NCBI GenBank assembly: GCA_937921695.1
Contig: CAKZTZ010000001.1
Coordinates: 95,932 to 159,931 of the forward strand
Reading direction: 5' to 3'
Origin: an uncultured Sulfolobales archaeon
GTDB lineage: Archaea; Thermoproteota; Thermoprotei_A; Sulfolobales; Acidilobaceae
Length of the DNA: 64,000 nt
Position numbers and translations under genes: made by a program. Numbering within the stretch: position 1 is the first letter of the stretch; every line of letters begins with the position of its first letter. Below are positions 1-12,386 of this stretch, piece after piece. Under the pieces are notes generated by a model that worked only from the letters and a program-made list of their open reading frames with translations, was not told where the DNA came from and did not search any database.

Positions 1-6
1 GATATA

Positions 7-2666
<2,660 letters not shown>

Positions 2667-2687
2667 CCGGGGCTGTCTTCGATCCAG

Positions 2688-2993
2688 TTGTCTATAGAAA
2701 GGGAGCTTAAGAATTTGGTTAAAACAGGCAAATACTATCTGGGCTCTAGGAGGAGTTTAGAGGCTGTGAAGAGGGGCGAAGCAAAACTACTAATAGTCGC
2801 GGAGAACGCGCCCCCGGAAATCAGAGAGAGAGCACTATACTACGCTAAGCTTTCAAAAACTCCAGTCATAGTGTTCAAGGGATCTACAATGGACTTAGGC
2901 CTAGCTGTAGGCAAGCCTTTCACAGTATCCATAGTAGCGGTGCTAGATGAAGGAACTGCAAGACTCCTGGAAGTAGCGTCACTACAGGGATGA
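2688..2993 (+). CDS. rpl30e: Ribosomal protein L30e
   Basis: L7Ae/L30e-like sequence in canonical position between rpoA2 and nusA; TTG start. Confidence 0.92.
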   Translation: MSIERELKNLVKTGKYYLGSRRSLEAVKRGEAKLLIVAENAPPEIRERALYYAKLSKTPVIVFKGSTMDLGLAVGKPFTVSIVAVLDEGTARLLEVASLQG

Positions 2994-2997
2994 AGTT

Positions 2998-3429
2998 ATG
3001 AGCGAGGACAGGATAACAGTAGAGGAGCTACGTTATATCTCGGTTTTCAACGAGATAACCGGGGCTACAGCTTTCAGGTGCATAGTGGATAATGAGAGCG
3101 GCAAATACTTGTTTCTAGTAAAGAAGGGGGACTTAGGCAAGGCTATAGGGAGGAACGGGAGAAACATTAAAATACTCGGGGACCTCCTAAAAAAGCCCCT
3201 AGAAGTTTTCGAGTACTCAGAAGATATAGCTGGGATGGTTAGAAACCTCCTACCCGGAGTCGACGTCCTGAAAGTTGATGTAAGCGAGAGGGGGGAGGAG
3301 AAAATAGTGATAGTTAAAGTGAGAGAGGAAGATAAGGGTAAAGCTATAGGAAAAGATGGGAGGAACGTAAAAAGAGCCAGGCTAGTGTTAAACAAGATGT
3401 TCGGGGTAACAAAAATCATAATTAAATAG
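2998..3429 (+). CDS. nusA: NusA-like KH-domain transcription factor
   Basis: Two KH motifs (GKAIGRNGRNIK, GKAIGKDGRNVK); gene order. Confidence 0.95.
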   Translation: MSEDRITVEELRYISVFNEITGATAFRCIVDNESGKYLFLVKKGDLGKAIGRNGRNIKILGDLLKKPLEVFEYSEDIAGMVRNLLPGVDVLKVDVSERGEEKIVIVKVREEDKGKAIGKDGRNVKRARLVLNKMFGVTKIIIK

Positions 3430-3482
3430 TAACCTAAAAATTTAAGGTTTAACAATGAAAAACCTAAGCTAAGGGTTGACAA

Positions 3483-3926
3483 ATGCCGGGTAAAAAAGCC
3501 CCAGCAGGGCTCTTCGCCGCTAGAGCTCTGAGAAGGAAAAGGCTCAAGTTTAGGTGGAGTCAGAGAGAGTTTAGAGTAAGAATGCTTAAGTTAAAAGAGA
3601 AATACGACCCTCTAGAAGGAGCCCCCATGGCTAGGGGCATAGTACTTGAGAAAGTCGGCATAGAGTCGAGGCAGCCCAACTCAGCTCTTAGAAAATGTGT
3701 TAGGGTCCAGCTTGTGAAAAATAAGAAGGTTGTAACGGCTTTCGTCCCGTGGGACGGCGGGATACTTTACATAGACGAGCATGACGAGGTCGTAATAGAA
3801 GGCATTGGAGGCCCGAGGGGTAAGGCCCTCGGCGACATACCAGGAGTTAGGTATAAAGTTGTTACAGTTAACGGGGTCTCCCTTAAAGCTCTCTGGGAGG
3901 GTAAGAAACAGAAACCTAGGAGATAA
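3483..3926 (+). CDS. rps12: Ribosomal protein S12
   Basis: [19 protein letters not shown] motif; gene order. Confidence 0.97.
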   Translation: MPGKKAPAGLFAARALRRKRLKFRWSQREFRVRMLKLKEKYDPLEGAPMARGIVLEKVGIESRQPNSALRKCVRVQLVKNKKVVTAFVPWDGGILYIDEHDEVVIEGIGGPRGKALGDIPGVRYKVVTVNGVSLKALWEGKKQKPRR

Positions 3927-3935
3927 TCTTTAAAG

Positions 3936-4427
3936 TTAACCCCTCTCCTCAAACTTCTCCTGCTGGTCTACCAGGCTCTTCTTAACATAAATGTCTTTAC
4001 CGGAAATTAACGCTAGATATACTGCGTGGCTCGGTATCATTTTTATACTCATGTTCACCCCCTCATCCTCAAGGTTCACGGAAGCAGTGTATAAGCCGGT
4101 AGCTGTGTCCAGCTCATCTATAGCCACGCTCTTCAAACCCTTAACTAAAGCCTCTTTAAACGTTTCACTATTAAGTATGAAAGTGAAAACACTCTGCCTC
4201 CTCGGTATAGTGGCTGCTTCAGTATACACTTTCAACGCTTCCGCCACATCTGACGGTATATTAACCATGGTGAAAACCCTCCCATCCTCCAGGGCTAGGT
4301 TAAGCTCTATTATATAGCCGCTCAAGCCTGTATACGCGTCCCTCACGAGCCTCTGGCTAACGAAGACGTCCACAACTCTAAGGAGGTCCCCTTTAATAGA
4401 CCTACCCACCTTAACGCACCATCTCAC
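3936..4427 (-). CDS. Conserved crenarchaeal protein of unknown function (possibly DUF2286-like)
   Basis: Long ORF convergent with rps12 with a 9-nt gap; family guess by eye. Confidence 0.6.
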   Translation of the reverse strand: MRWCVKVGRSIKGDLLRVVDVFVSQRLVRDAYTGLSGYIIELNLALEDGRVFTMVNIPSDVAEALKVYTEAATIPRRQSVFTFILNSETFKEALVKGLKSVAIDELDTATGLYTASVNLEDEGVNMSIKMIPSHAVYLALISGKDIYVKKSLVDQQEKFEERG

Positions 4428-4584
4428 TCTCTTTAAAAAATTGAGAACAAGCTTATTATAGCTTACACTCCATAGCTCTTTTCAGGGCCTACTAAAAGCT
4501 CCTATAAACTTTGATGCCGATAATGGAAAGTTTTAAACCTCCCAAGACTCCGGAGCATGTAATGGGGCTTTCACGAGGTGAGCT

Positions 4585-5274
4585 ATAGTTAAGGTTAGGA
4601 TAATATTTTTAGAGTCTTCCTTAGAGCTTGTTCCAGACGCTCTTAGAAGCCACCCTGAGGTTTTAAGGTCGGCCCGTAGATATGAGATACCCCCCTCCAG
4701 AATGGTCCTGGATAAGAGTTTACATTATAAGGCTATGGAGAGCCTGGATAAGAAGTGGAAGAGGGGTAGACCGGATATTCTACATACGAGCCTCCTCGTA
4801 ATAACAGACACGCCCCTATTCAACCTCGGCCTCCTAGACGTTTACTTCCACCTGCTAGACGGTAGGGTGTTCAAAGTAAGTAGTGAAACAAGGCTACCCA
4901 GGCATTTAGAGAGGTTTAAAGGGGTCATGGCAGGCCTCCTCAAGAACAACCAAGTCCCCCCAAGCTCCCCTAAACCCCTAATATATAAGGTTGCCGATAG
5001 CCTGCCCGAGTTTCTCTCAAGAGAGGACAGCAGGCTAATCCTGCTATGGGAGAAAGGAGAGCCTGTAACCCTAAAACAAGTTGTGGAAGAGGCGTTGAAG
5101 GTAAACAGTTTCATAGGGGTAGGGGCGTTCCCCCAGGGGGATTTTGAAGAGGAGACTTTGAAAATAGCGCACCAGAAATATTCGATAAAGGGGGTAGGCC
5201 AGCTTAAAACGTGGGGCGTGGCTGCAAGGCTCTTATGCTCTATTGAGGAGGTGTTAAAGCCTCAAGTTCCATGA
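4585..5274 (+). CDS. nep1: Ribosome biogenesis / rRNA pseudouridine methyltransferase Nep1 (SPOUT)
   Basis: LVPDALRSHPEVLRSARRYEIPPSRMVLDKSLHYKAME and GRPDILHTSLL motifs. Conserved N-terminus lies upstream of the ORF-track ATG (4702); the in-frame region 4582-4701 has no ATG/GTG/TTG. ATA at 4585 is the proposed start. Confidence 0.85.
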   Translation: MVKVRIIFLESSLELVPDALRSHPEVLRSARRYEIPPSRMVLDKSLHYKAMESLDKKWKRGRPDILHTSLLVITDTPLFNLGLLDVYFHLLDGRVFKVSSETRLPRHLERFKGVMAGLLKNNQVPPSSPKPLIYKVADSLPEFLSREDSRLILLWEKGEPVTLKQVVEEALKVNSFIGVGAFPQGDFEEETLKIAHQKYSIKGVGQLKTWGVAARLLCSIEEVLKPQVP

Positions 5275-5329
5275 TGGGGTTTAAGCCTTTATTACTAGTT
5301 TCGCGGCGGGCTCCCTGGAGTGGTGGTTC

Positions 5330-6205
5330 TCACTTTCTCCAGAGCTCTCTCCTCCTAGCTTCCAGTTGCTCTATAGGCCTCCCTTCATACTCGGCTGCTG
5401 TTTGGAGTTTCACGTTAAGTTCCCTAGCTATCTCCTCGTGTTCCCTTATGTGGCTTTTATAGTTTAGGTCTCTGAGGAGGTGGTGGTCTAATATTAACAT
5501 TTCCGGCTTAGCTTTTCTCATGAAAGACGCTAGGCCTCTAAGCCCCATCTCTACAGACTCCACGCTCACCACTTTACCTGAGAAATATGTTGGAGGCCCC
5601 CCAACTATAGCTATTGATGGCCTTGGAGTAGACCACCCCTCTAATATCGTTAAAGCTTCGGGATCTGCAGGCCCTTGAACGTCGCTCGTAAATATTAGGG
5701 ATTCGCCTTCGCAAGTAACTCTAACCATTAAAACCCTACCCACTTTAGTCCCGGGCTCCCCATGCCATACTGGCTTTGAAAGTTCAACAGTGAGGTCCCC
5801 TATTTTGAACACATTATTATCCCCTATAAGTATCCTCGCCCTATCTTTTAAGCCCGTCTTTAAAAGGAACATGTAGCCTCTAAACCTCTGGCTCGCGTTT
5901 ATGTTCCTCGAATAGTCTTTAACTATGAGGGTCTTATTATAGTATAGTTCCGGGTTATCCCTTAAATAGTGGTCGTAGTGATAGTGGGTCAAAACTATCA
6001 CATCACTCTCCCTTACAAGACTCTCAGCCTTGTCAAGTGCTTCATAGAGCCTCCTCCACTCTACATCGTGAGGGGGGAGCCCGTAACGTCTAGGGGCTAT
6101 AGCGGCCCCCAAGTCTAACCCCACTGTTACCCCGCAGGCTTCAATGAAAGTAGCCATGCTCCTTACACCCATACTGTCGGCGGCTACTATTTTAACCTTC
6201 AACAT
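5330..6205 (-). CDS. Metallo-beta-lactamase fold hydrolase (UPF0282-like)
   Basis: LTHYHYDHYLRD and LDHHLLRD motifs. Confidence 0.85.
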   Translation of the reverse strand: MLKVKIVAADSMGVRSMATFIEACGVTVGLDLGAAIAPRRYGLPPHDVEWRRLYEALDKAESLVRESDVIVLTHYHYDHYLRDNPELYYNKTLIVKDYSRNINASQRFRGYMFLLKTGLKDRARILIGDNNVFKIGDLTVELSKPVWHGEPGTKVGRVLMVRVTCEGESLIFTSDVQGPADPEALTILEGWSTPRPSIAIVGGPPTYFSGKVVSVESVEMGLRGLASFMRKAKPEMLILDHHLLRDLNYKSHIREHEEIARELNVKLQTAAEYEGRPIEQLEARRRELWRK

Positions 6206-6226
6206 GCGTCGCCTTCTCTGAAGTTT

Positions 6227-7264
6227 CTATCTAACTTCTATTTTAGCTTTTTCAGCTACTTTGAGGAAGTCTTCCCGGCTCACGTTTAGCCATTTAGAGA
6301 TTTCATAGTAAGAATCCCAGGTAATATATTCCCCCCTATAGTCTCTTTGAGCCCTCCTAGTTATCTCGAAATATAGCCTGCTGAGTATATCTTTTTTAGT
6401 CATGCTTGATAATATAGCTTTCTCAACGTTACCCTCATAGGTATATCTAGCTTTAAGAATTATCTCTACTATCTTGTTAATCCTATAAGGCACGCCGGCC
6501 GTGGAGCCTGCAAGCTCCACCCTCCTAGGGAGGCCCCATGGAACTAGGTTGTCCAATATTTTACCCAGGCCCGGCCTCGGAACCTTCTCCTGGAACCCTA
6601 TCAGGAAGGCTTCGGAAGTTAAAACATCGTTAGGGGTTAGAGTGTGGGGGGCGTCCTGCCTTATTATTATTACTTTATCCGCATCCGTGCTCCACAGGAG
6701 CTCGCTGGGCCTGCTTTGAGTTACTATAGCTTTATTCTTGCCGGCGACGTTGTAAAGCCATTCAGCCATGATCTTATCGGAGCTCGTTACAGCTAAATGC
6801 GGGTCCCAGAGGTACTCTCTGATCTTCTGGAGAGACTCTTCTATTTGAACCCTTAACGTCATAGAGTCTTCATGGCCCTGGATACTAGAGACCCCTATGT
6901 CTACTACGAATAAAGGGAATGGGGGTGAAGGTAGTAGGTCTGAAACCTCCTTCCAGGAGACGGACACTTTGTAGGGTTGACTCCTATAGGATATGGATGC
7001 GTCTGCCCTAATGTTACCCTCGGGGGTTAAGAGTTTGAATTTAAACCCTTTATAAGACTCTTCAGCTAAAATGCTCCCGGTGAAAGCATAGTCGTAGACT
7101 ATGTTATACTCGTTAACAAGCATTTCAACAGCTACATGCTGGAACTTTGATGTTGAGGCTCTCCTAACATCTAGGAAGGGTCTATAGCCGACCTTATATA
7201 CTCCTTTATTTGCTAGTATTTCTAGGAGTGCTATCGCAGGCCGCTCTGTGAATGCTGTTTTCAC
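6227..7264 (-). CDS. Trm10-like SPOUT tRNA position-9 methyltransferase
   Basis: Trm10-like C-terminal pattern (AFLIGFQEKVPRPG...GLPRRVELAGSTAGVPYRINKIVEIIL); overlaps the RNase HII ORF by 4 nt. Confidence 0.6.
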   Translation of the reverse strand: MKTAFTERPAIALLEILANKGVYKVGYRPFLDVRRASTSKFQHVAVEMLVNEYNIVYDYAFTGSILAEESYKGFKFKLLTPEGNIRADASISYRSQPYKVSVSWKEVSDLLPSPPFPLFVVDIGVSSIQGHEDSMTLRVQIEESLQKIREYLWDPHLAVTSSDKIMAEWLYNVAGKNKAIVTQSRPSELLWSTDADKVIIIRQDAPHTLTPNDVLTSEAFLIGFQEKVPRPGLGKILDNLVPWGLPRRVELAGSTAGVPYRINKIVEIILKARYTYEGNVEKAILSSMTKKDILSRLYFEITRRAQRDYRGEYITWDSYYEISKWLNVSREDFLKVAEKAKIEVR

Positions 7265-7938
7265 CCTTCAATACCCTTATCTAAATATTCATCCAAGGTT
7301 TTATGCCTTAAACCCCTCCTACCGCGCGCCCCTAAACCCAGCCTCCCCATTGTAGCCCACGTATACCTTATGATTGGGGGTTTAAGCCCAGCTTTCAAAA
7401 CGTCCCCAGCCCACTCTATAGTCCTAGGGTCGCTAGGGTAGCCGCTACCCTTAACCCCGTAGATTGATTTGAGAACCATTAACCTCCTATCTCTTAAGTA
7501 CTTAGCTATTATGCTAGCCGCTGAAACCTCGACATAGTTAACGTCAGCCCTCTCCTCAACTATAAGCTCCCCCCTAAACCCTATACTCTTAAGCTTACGA
7601 GGCAATACTCTAACATCGCCAAACCTATCTACAACTATCCTAGCATCGCGGAAGCCTTCACCCAGCCTCCGCGAGAGTATCCTTAAAACCTCGTAGGCAG
7701 CTATCTCTGTGAGCAGGTTAACGTTAAACTTGTCGATCAAACCCGGGCTCACAGCGTAAACAGCGAACGGCCTAGATTTAAGGATAGCGTAGAGCTCAGC
7801 CCTCCTCCTTGGGGTAAGCCTCTTACTATCTCTAACCCCTAAATCCATGAGGAAACCCCTATCATCCTCAACAAGGGCGAAAGCCGCCACGAAAAGCTCC
7901 CCTATAAGGCTACCCCTCCCAGCCTCGTCAACCCCTAT
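7261..7938 (-). CDS. rnhB: Ribonuclease HII
   Basis: GVDEAGRGSLIGELFVAAF encoded upstream of the ORF-track GTG (7890); RDSKRLTPRRR; start codon non-canonical or unresolved (ATA at 7938 proposed). Confidence 0.85.
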   Translation of the reverse strand: MGVDEAGRGSLIGELFVAAFALVEDDRGFLMDLGVRDSKRLTPRRRAELYAILKSRPFAVYAVSPGLIDKFNVNLLTEIAAYEVLRILSRRLGEGFRDARIVVDRFGDVRVLPRKLKSIGFRGELIVEERADVNYVEVSAASIIAKYLRDRRLMVLKSIYGVKGSGYPSDPRTIEWAGDVLKAGLKPPIIRYTWATMGRLGLGARGRRGLRHKTLDEYLDKGIEG

Positions 7939-8109
7939 TGAAACCCGTTGAACCCCCCTGAAACTCTCCTCCCCCGTAAAGTGCCACCTAAAGAGTTTCC
8001 AGGAAGAGTTGATGCTTAAAAGCTATTAAATACTATGCCCCGGAGCTAAAGCATCATTCAGCCCCTGTTAAGCGCGGCAGCTCGAAAGCCCCATTGGCGG
8101 GGGGCACTT

Positions 8110-9156
8110 CTATTTTACTAGTTTCCTTACCCATTTAATTATTAAGGGCCATGGGGATTCTAGGTTCTCTAGGAGTCTTCTAGTGTCTACCCTATACTTT
8201 TGAGGGTCTCTAGCTATAGATGTTAGTAGTTTCTCCGCCTCCTCATAGCTACTAGCATAGTATATTGGGAACCCCATCTTTGATAGTGCGGCATCTATGC
8301 TGATAACCCTGTCGAACAATGTTATCCCCGGGGCGCCCATTAAGGCTGCTTCCCTAGCCATGGTTATGCCCCCTGTTACCACTGCTGCAGAGTGGTATTC
8401 GAGGTCGGGCCCGTAAAACGGCTTGTCGAGCACTACGGCATTTTCAACTTTAGATGCTTGGATAGCGTGCTCCCTATATCTTGGTAGTATGACCGGCGTG
8501 TAGCCTAGGCTTGAAGCTTTCTCCGCGAGTTTAAGCACGAGGCTAGACTCTATGTTACTATAATAGTGGGCTTTAAACTCTTCAGGCCTGAAAACAATGT
8601 ATGTGAAAGGTTTCAAGCCGAGTTTCTCAACATTGGCCGGGTTAGGCTTATACTCCCTAACCCACAGGACCTCGTCAATCCCCCTAAAAGTCTCCATAAC
8701 TGTGAAGTCTTTCAACACGAACCTCTCAATCTCATCAGCTATAAACTCGCTAGCTATAACTACAGAAGCTAGAGGGTAAGAAAGCCTGTTCATGGCTATC
8801 CCGTGGGGCGTGTCGCCCAGAGCTATATAAGGTATCCCGAGCCCGAAAGCGACGCGGGCGGCGGGGGGTGAAGGATAGGATATTAAAATCTTCGGGGAAA
8901 ACTCTTCAACAACAACTTCCAAGTCCACCATCCTACCAATATCAGCTATAAGCTTGCCCCTTAAACTACCGCCCCCGTGAACCCCTACGGCAATATAAGA
9001 TTCTCCAAGATCCTCTAAGACTTTTATGGAGTAGTCGTAGCTCCTAACAGTTATAATAGTCTCATAGCCCTCGCTCCTGAGAAGCCTACTCAAAACAGCT
9101 GATAAGAGGCTCCTCTTAGCAGTAGAGGCGTCAAGCCATATGACGTTCGCACACAT
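8110..9156 (-). CDS. DUF354-family protein (predicted glycosyltransferase-like)
   Basis: NVIWLDASTAKR N-terminus, ALGDTPHGIAMNRLSYPLA pattern. Confidence 0.75.
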   Translation of the reverse strand: MCANVIWLDASTAKRSLLSAVLSRLLRSEGYETIITVRSYDYSIKVLEDLGESYIAVGVHGGGSLRGKLIADIGRMVDLEVVVEEFSPKILISYPSPPAARVAFGLGIPYIALGDTPHGIAMNRLSYPLASVVIASEFIADEIERFVLKDFTVMETFRGIDEVLWVREYKPNPANVEKLGLKPFTYIVFRPEEFKAHYYSNIESSLVLKLAEKASSLGYTPVILPRYREHAIQASKVENAVVLDKPFYGPDLEYHSAAVVTGGITMAREAALMGAPGITLFDRVISIDAALSKMGFPIYYASSYEEAEKLLTSIARDPQKYRVDTRRLLENLESPWPLIIKWVRKLVK

Positions 9157-9256
9157 AATTCCAGGCCCTCTAGCACTTTACATAGTCTGAAACCTTTAAA
9201 TAAAGCTCCCCGATAAAGTGGCAGCCTAGAGTTTGCCGTGGAGGTTGTGGAGGCCC

Positions 9257-9661
9257 CTAGAGGGGGCTCAACGGTATTTTCATGTGAATTTTTACTTTAT
9301 AAGGTATTTTATCCGAGTGTTTCCTTAGGAACTCCTCGTCCTCCTTGAGGTTCCTGTATTTCTCGTTTAGCATTACTGGTATACTGTTAACTATAGGGTA
9401 CCATCTCCCACAGTTACTGCAGACTAGGACCCCCTCCACTATATCTATGCCGGCGCACTTCCTACACTCTTCTATGGGGGTTTCACTGGCGGGCCTTGAG
9501 TATAGGCTGCACCATTTTCTACACTTGATCTTCTCAATGTCAACGCTGGCTTCCCGCTTTTCTTCCACTATACTGTGGAGTATTAGGTTGGGGTTCTTAC
9601 ACATGGGGCATGCGAGGAGCTCGTGGAAATAGTATTTCAAGCCATCCTCCCCCCTAGGCAT
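9257..9661 (-). CDS. Trm112-like zinc-binding protein with an extra Cys-rich insert
   Basis: LLACPMCKNPNL...LVCSNCGRWYPIVNSIPVML. Confidence 0.75.
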   Translation of the reverse strand: MPRGEDGLKYYFHELLACPMCKNPNLILHSIVEEKREASVDIEKIKCRKWCSLYSRPASETPIEECRKCAGIDIVEGVLVCSNCGRWYPIVNSIPVMLNEKYRNLKEDEEFLRKHSDKIPYKVKIHMKIPLSPL

Positions 9662-11043
9662 TTCCCGCTTATAACTCTTTTAGTGGCGCTCACAATGTTT
9701 TCAGCTTTCTCCCTCGAGCTAGCCTCAGCCATTATCCTCAACACGGGCTCCGTCCCGCTGGGCCTCACTAGTATCCAGAAGTCTTCCCCAAGAACTTTCA
9801 CCCCATCAATTGTTATAATCCTATGCCCTGCAAACAACTCTTTCACAGCTTCGAGAGAGCAGAGGACTTCGCCCCTACTCATAGGTATCTTCGTCTTTAC
9901 CGAGTAGTATCTTGGGAGAGCTGAGAGGAGGTCGCTCATTTTAGACTTTAAGGATGCTAGCATGTCTAAAGCTAAAGCTATAGTCATCGCCCCATCCCTC
10001 ACATACTGGTGTGGCACGTGCATGTAGCCCCCGTTCTCCTCAAACCCAGCTATGGCCCCCCCAGACTTCACCATAGTCCTGGCTATGGTTACAGAGCCTA
10101 CCGGGGTCCAAACAACTTCTACGCCGTGCTTGCTTAGATACTGTTCGACAACAATACTGCTAGAGACTCCTGTGAACACCCTCCTAGGTACGTCTCTCCA
10201 CTTTGTAGAAGCATAGTGGGATAAGACTGCCCCCATCTTATCCCCCCAGTGTATTTCACCCCTATCATCTATTATTATAGCCCTGTCAGCATCCCCGTCA
10301 TGGCCCGCCCCGATATCCGCGCCGCTAGACAATACGAGGCTCGCAGCGTTCGAGAGGTTTGCAGGCGTAGGCTCAGGCTCTCTCCCCGGGAAGTACGGGT
10401 CTAGGTGGCAGTTTAGGGAGAAGACTTTAACCCCAAGCTTCCTGAGGAGCAGGGGGGTTGCTAGGGCTCCCACGCTGTTAGCGCAGTCAACTACAACTTT
10501 AAACCCCCTCCTAGCTATTGATTCCGGGTCCACCTGGCTTATTATCGCGTTCACATAAGCGTCTATAAGCCCCCCAACGGTTTCAGGAGGCTCTGTGAGC
10601 GAGCGCCATTCAAGCTTAGAAGAGTGCCCCCTAAAATAAAGCTCCTCTATAGCCTCCTCATCTTCCCTATCAACCTCCACACCATCAGGAGCTATGACCT
10701 TAACCCCGTTATACTCTGGAGGGTTATGGCTGGCTGTGATCATGACGCCCCCATCGTAGCCCATGCTTTTAACAGAATACTGTAGGGCGGGCGTGGGGAT
10801 TAAGTTCGCATTATAAACCTTAACCCCCTCTGAGAGGAGCCCGGAGATTATAGCTGACAATATAATGTCGCCCCCAGCCCTAACATCTCTACCCGTAAGG
10901 ATCCTGCTACCCGGGCCGAAGAAGCCTCCAATAGCCCTCCCAAGCCTCAGAGCGAACTCAGGGGTTAGCTCTGAACCCGTTAAGCCTCTAACCCCGTCGG
11001 TCCCAAAGAGCTTCCCCAAAACCCGGCACCATAATAGTTTCAA
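9637..11043 (-). CDS. glmM: Phosphoglucosamine mutase / phosphomannomutase
   Basis: LFGTDGVRG; ITASHNPPEYNGVK; GHDGDADR; WILVRPSGTEPVLRI. Confidence 0.95.
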   Translation of the reverse strand: MKLLWCRVLGKLFGTDGVRGLTGSELTPEFALRLGRAIGGFFGPGSRILTGRDVRAGGDIILSAIISGLLSEGVKVYNANLIPTPALQYSVKSMGYDGGVMITASHNPPEYNGVKVIAPDGVEVDREDEEAIEELYFRGHSSKLEWRSLTEPPETVGGLIDAYVNAIISQVDPESIARRGFKVVVDCANSVGALATPLLLRKLGVKVFSLNCHLDPYFPGREPEPTPANLSNAASLVLSSGADIGAGHDGDADRAIIIDDRGEIHWGDKMGAVLSHYASTKWRDVPRRVFTGVSSSIVVEQYLSKHGVEVVWTPVGSVTIARTMVKSGGAIAGFEENGGYMHVPHQYVRDGAMTIALALDMLASLKSKMSDLLSALPRYYSVKTKIPMSRGEVLCSLEAVKELFAGHRIITIDGVKVLGEDFWILVRPSGTEPVLRIMAEASSREKAENIVSATKRVISGKCLGGRMA

Positions 11044-11153
11044 CTGCCGAGAGTAAAAGCGTTTAACGTACTATTAGCCGTGAGCTAAGCTCTGAGATAT
11101 TAAGATAAAAGATTTAAACTGATACACTAAAAGAGTGACGGAGGGTAAGTGAG

Positions 11154-11588
11154 GTGAGTCAAACTAGGGACGTGACGGAGTTCATTAGGAGCCTCGAGAG
11201 ATGGGTAGCTCTACAGAAGGTAGTCTTAGAAAACTTCAAAAATATGGATGTTAAAGTCAGGGATTCCGACAGGCTAGATATAATAATACATACGAGGCTA
11301 GCCTTCAACCACATGATTAGAACACTAAAAGCGTTCGACGACTGGCTCCAAGACCCTTTCATATCAAGTAGCATACCGAGAGACCTACTACTTGAAGTAT
11401 GGTCTACATCCCTAAAGATCCTAGAGTCCCTACTAGAGCTCGACATAAAACACACTGGGGAAGTTAGAAACCTCATAGAGAAAGCTGTAAAGGAGGGGCG
11501 CGTAAGCCCGGTCATAGCCCAGCTGAGAGACCTAACAACGCCGAGAGGGGAGGAACGAGAGAGGAGGGGCCCGACTATATCAATATAG
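11154..11588 (+). CDS. Conserved helical crenarchaeal protein (possibly DUF2153)
   Basis: 144-aa helical ORF; family guess by eye. Confidence 0.6.
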   Translation: MSQTRDVTEFIRSLERWVALQKVVLENFKNMDVKVRDSDRLDIIIHTRLAFNHMIRTLKAFDDWLQDPFISSSIPRDLLLEVWSTSLKILESLLELDIKHTGEVRNLIEKAVKEGRVSPVIAQLRDLTTPRGEERERRGPTISI

Positions 11589-11616
11589 CTTTATTAAGTG
11601 GAAAACGGGCCCCAAT

Positions 11617-12126
11617 TTATACTTCAAGCTCCTCGAGCTCCCTCTCTTTAGCTTTAAGAAGCTGGTAGGTGGCTTCCACAGCGTATTTCAAAGCAGCCTT
11701 AGCCTTAATAACCTCTACTGTAGACTGTAGATTCTCCAACTTCACCTCCACCACGGCGCCGTCAGGCCTCTCCTTTATAACAAGGTTTACAAGGTCTCCC
11801 TCAGCTCCACTCCTGGCTTGGAGGGCTCTAATATCCTCCCTGACACTATTCAAATACTCTTTAATCTCGTTAGGGAGCACTACTGGGCTATCATAGGAGA
11901 GCCTAACATACCCCTCACCGATAAACACTCTAGCAACACGCCTCCTACCTACCTTAACCTCCTCCACCTTCTCCCCCAGGAGAGGCTGCTGGCCCGACTC
12001 TAAGAACAACATTATCGCCTTATACACCTTAAGCTCAAACTCCAAACCCTCCACCTTCTCCCTAAGCCATTCAAGAACCTCCTCCTTAGACAGTTCTCTA
12101 GCCTCCTCCAAGCCATGCCTAGTCAA
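11617..12126 (-). CDS. Hypothetical coiled-coil protein
   Basis: Long ORF; helical N- and C-termini. Confidence 0.6.
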   Translation of the reverse strand: MTRHGLEEARELSKEEVLEWLREKVEGLEFELKVYKAIMLFLESGQQPLLGEKVEEVKVGRRRVARVFIGEGYVRLSYDSPVVLPNEIKEYLNSVREDIRALQARSGAEGDLVNLVIKERPDGAVVEVKLENLQSTVEVIKAKAALKYAVEATYQLLKAKERELEELEV

Positions 12127-12170
12127 AGGAGTGTACCCCCATTTACCTCTAACCCGCCCGGCTCATCTTA

Positions 12171-12386
12171 AGGATAAATCCCGGTCTTATCCCAGTCTTA
12201 CCGTGAATTCCAGGAGGGTTGAGCCTCATCTAGATTGACATCTGGAGACCCTTGAAACCCACAAGGATCCCCACCTCCTCCACAAGGGGGATCTTTTCCT
12301 TAGCCACCTGTAGGAGGGGCTCAGCCCCTGGGGAAACCCACATATAGTGAAACTTAAGATAACTTTCACTAGACGTTTCCCCCTAC
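12171..12386. ncRNA. Candidate structured RNA / leader upstream of the Ced-like locus
   Basis: Series of perfect hairpins including two nested 8-bp stems (GGGGAAAC 12330-12337 / GTTTCCCC 12375-12382 enclosing TAGTGAAA 12345-12352 / TTTCACTA 12364-12371); no ORF; strand undetermined. Confidence 0.35.

Noticed and set aside
12241-12345. CRISPR-like repeats (GAAACCCACA appears twice)
   Set aside because: Only two short copies with different flanks and no regular spacing.
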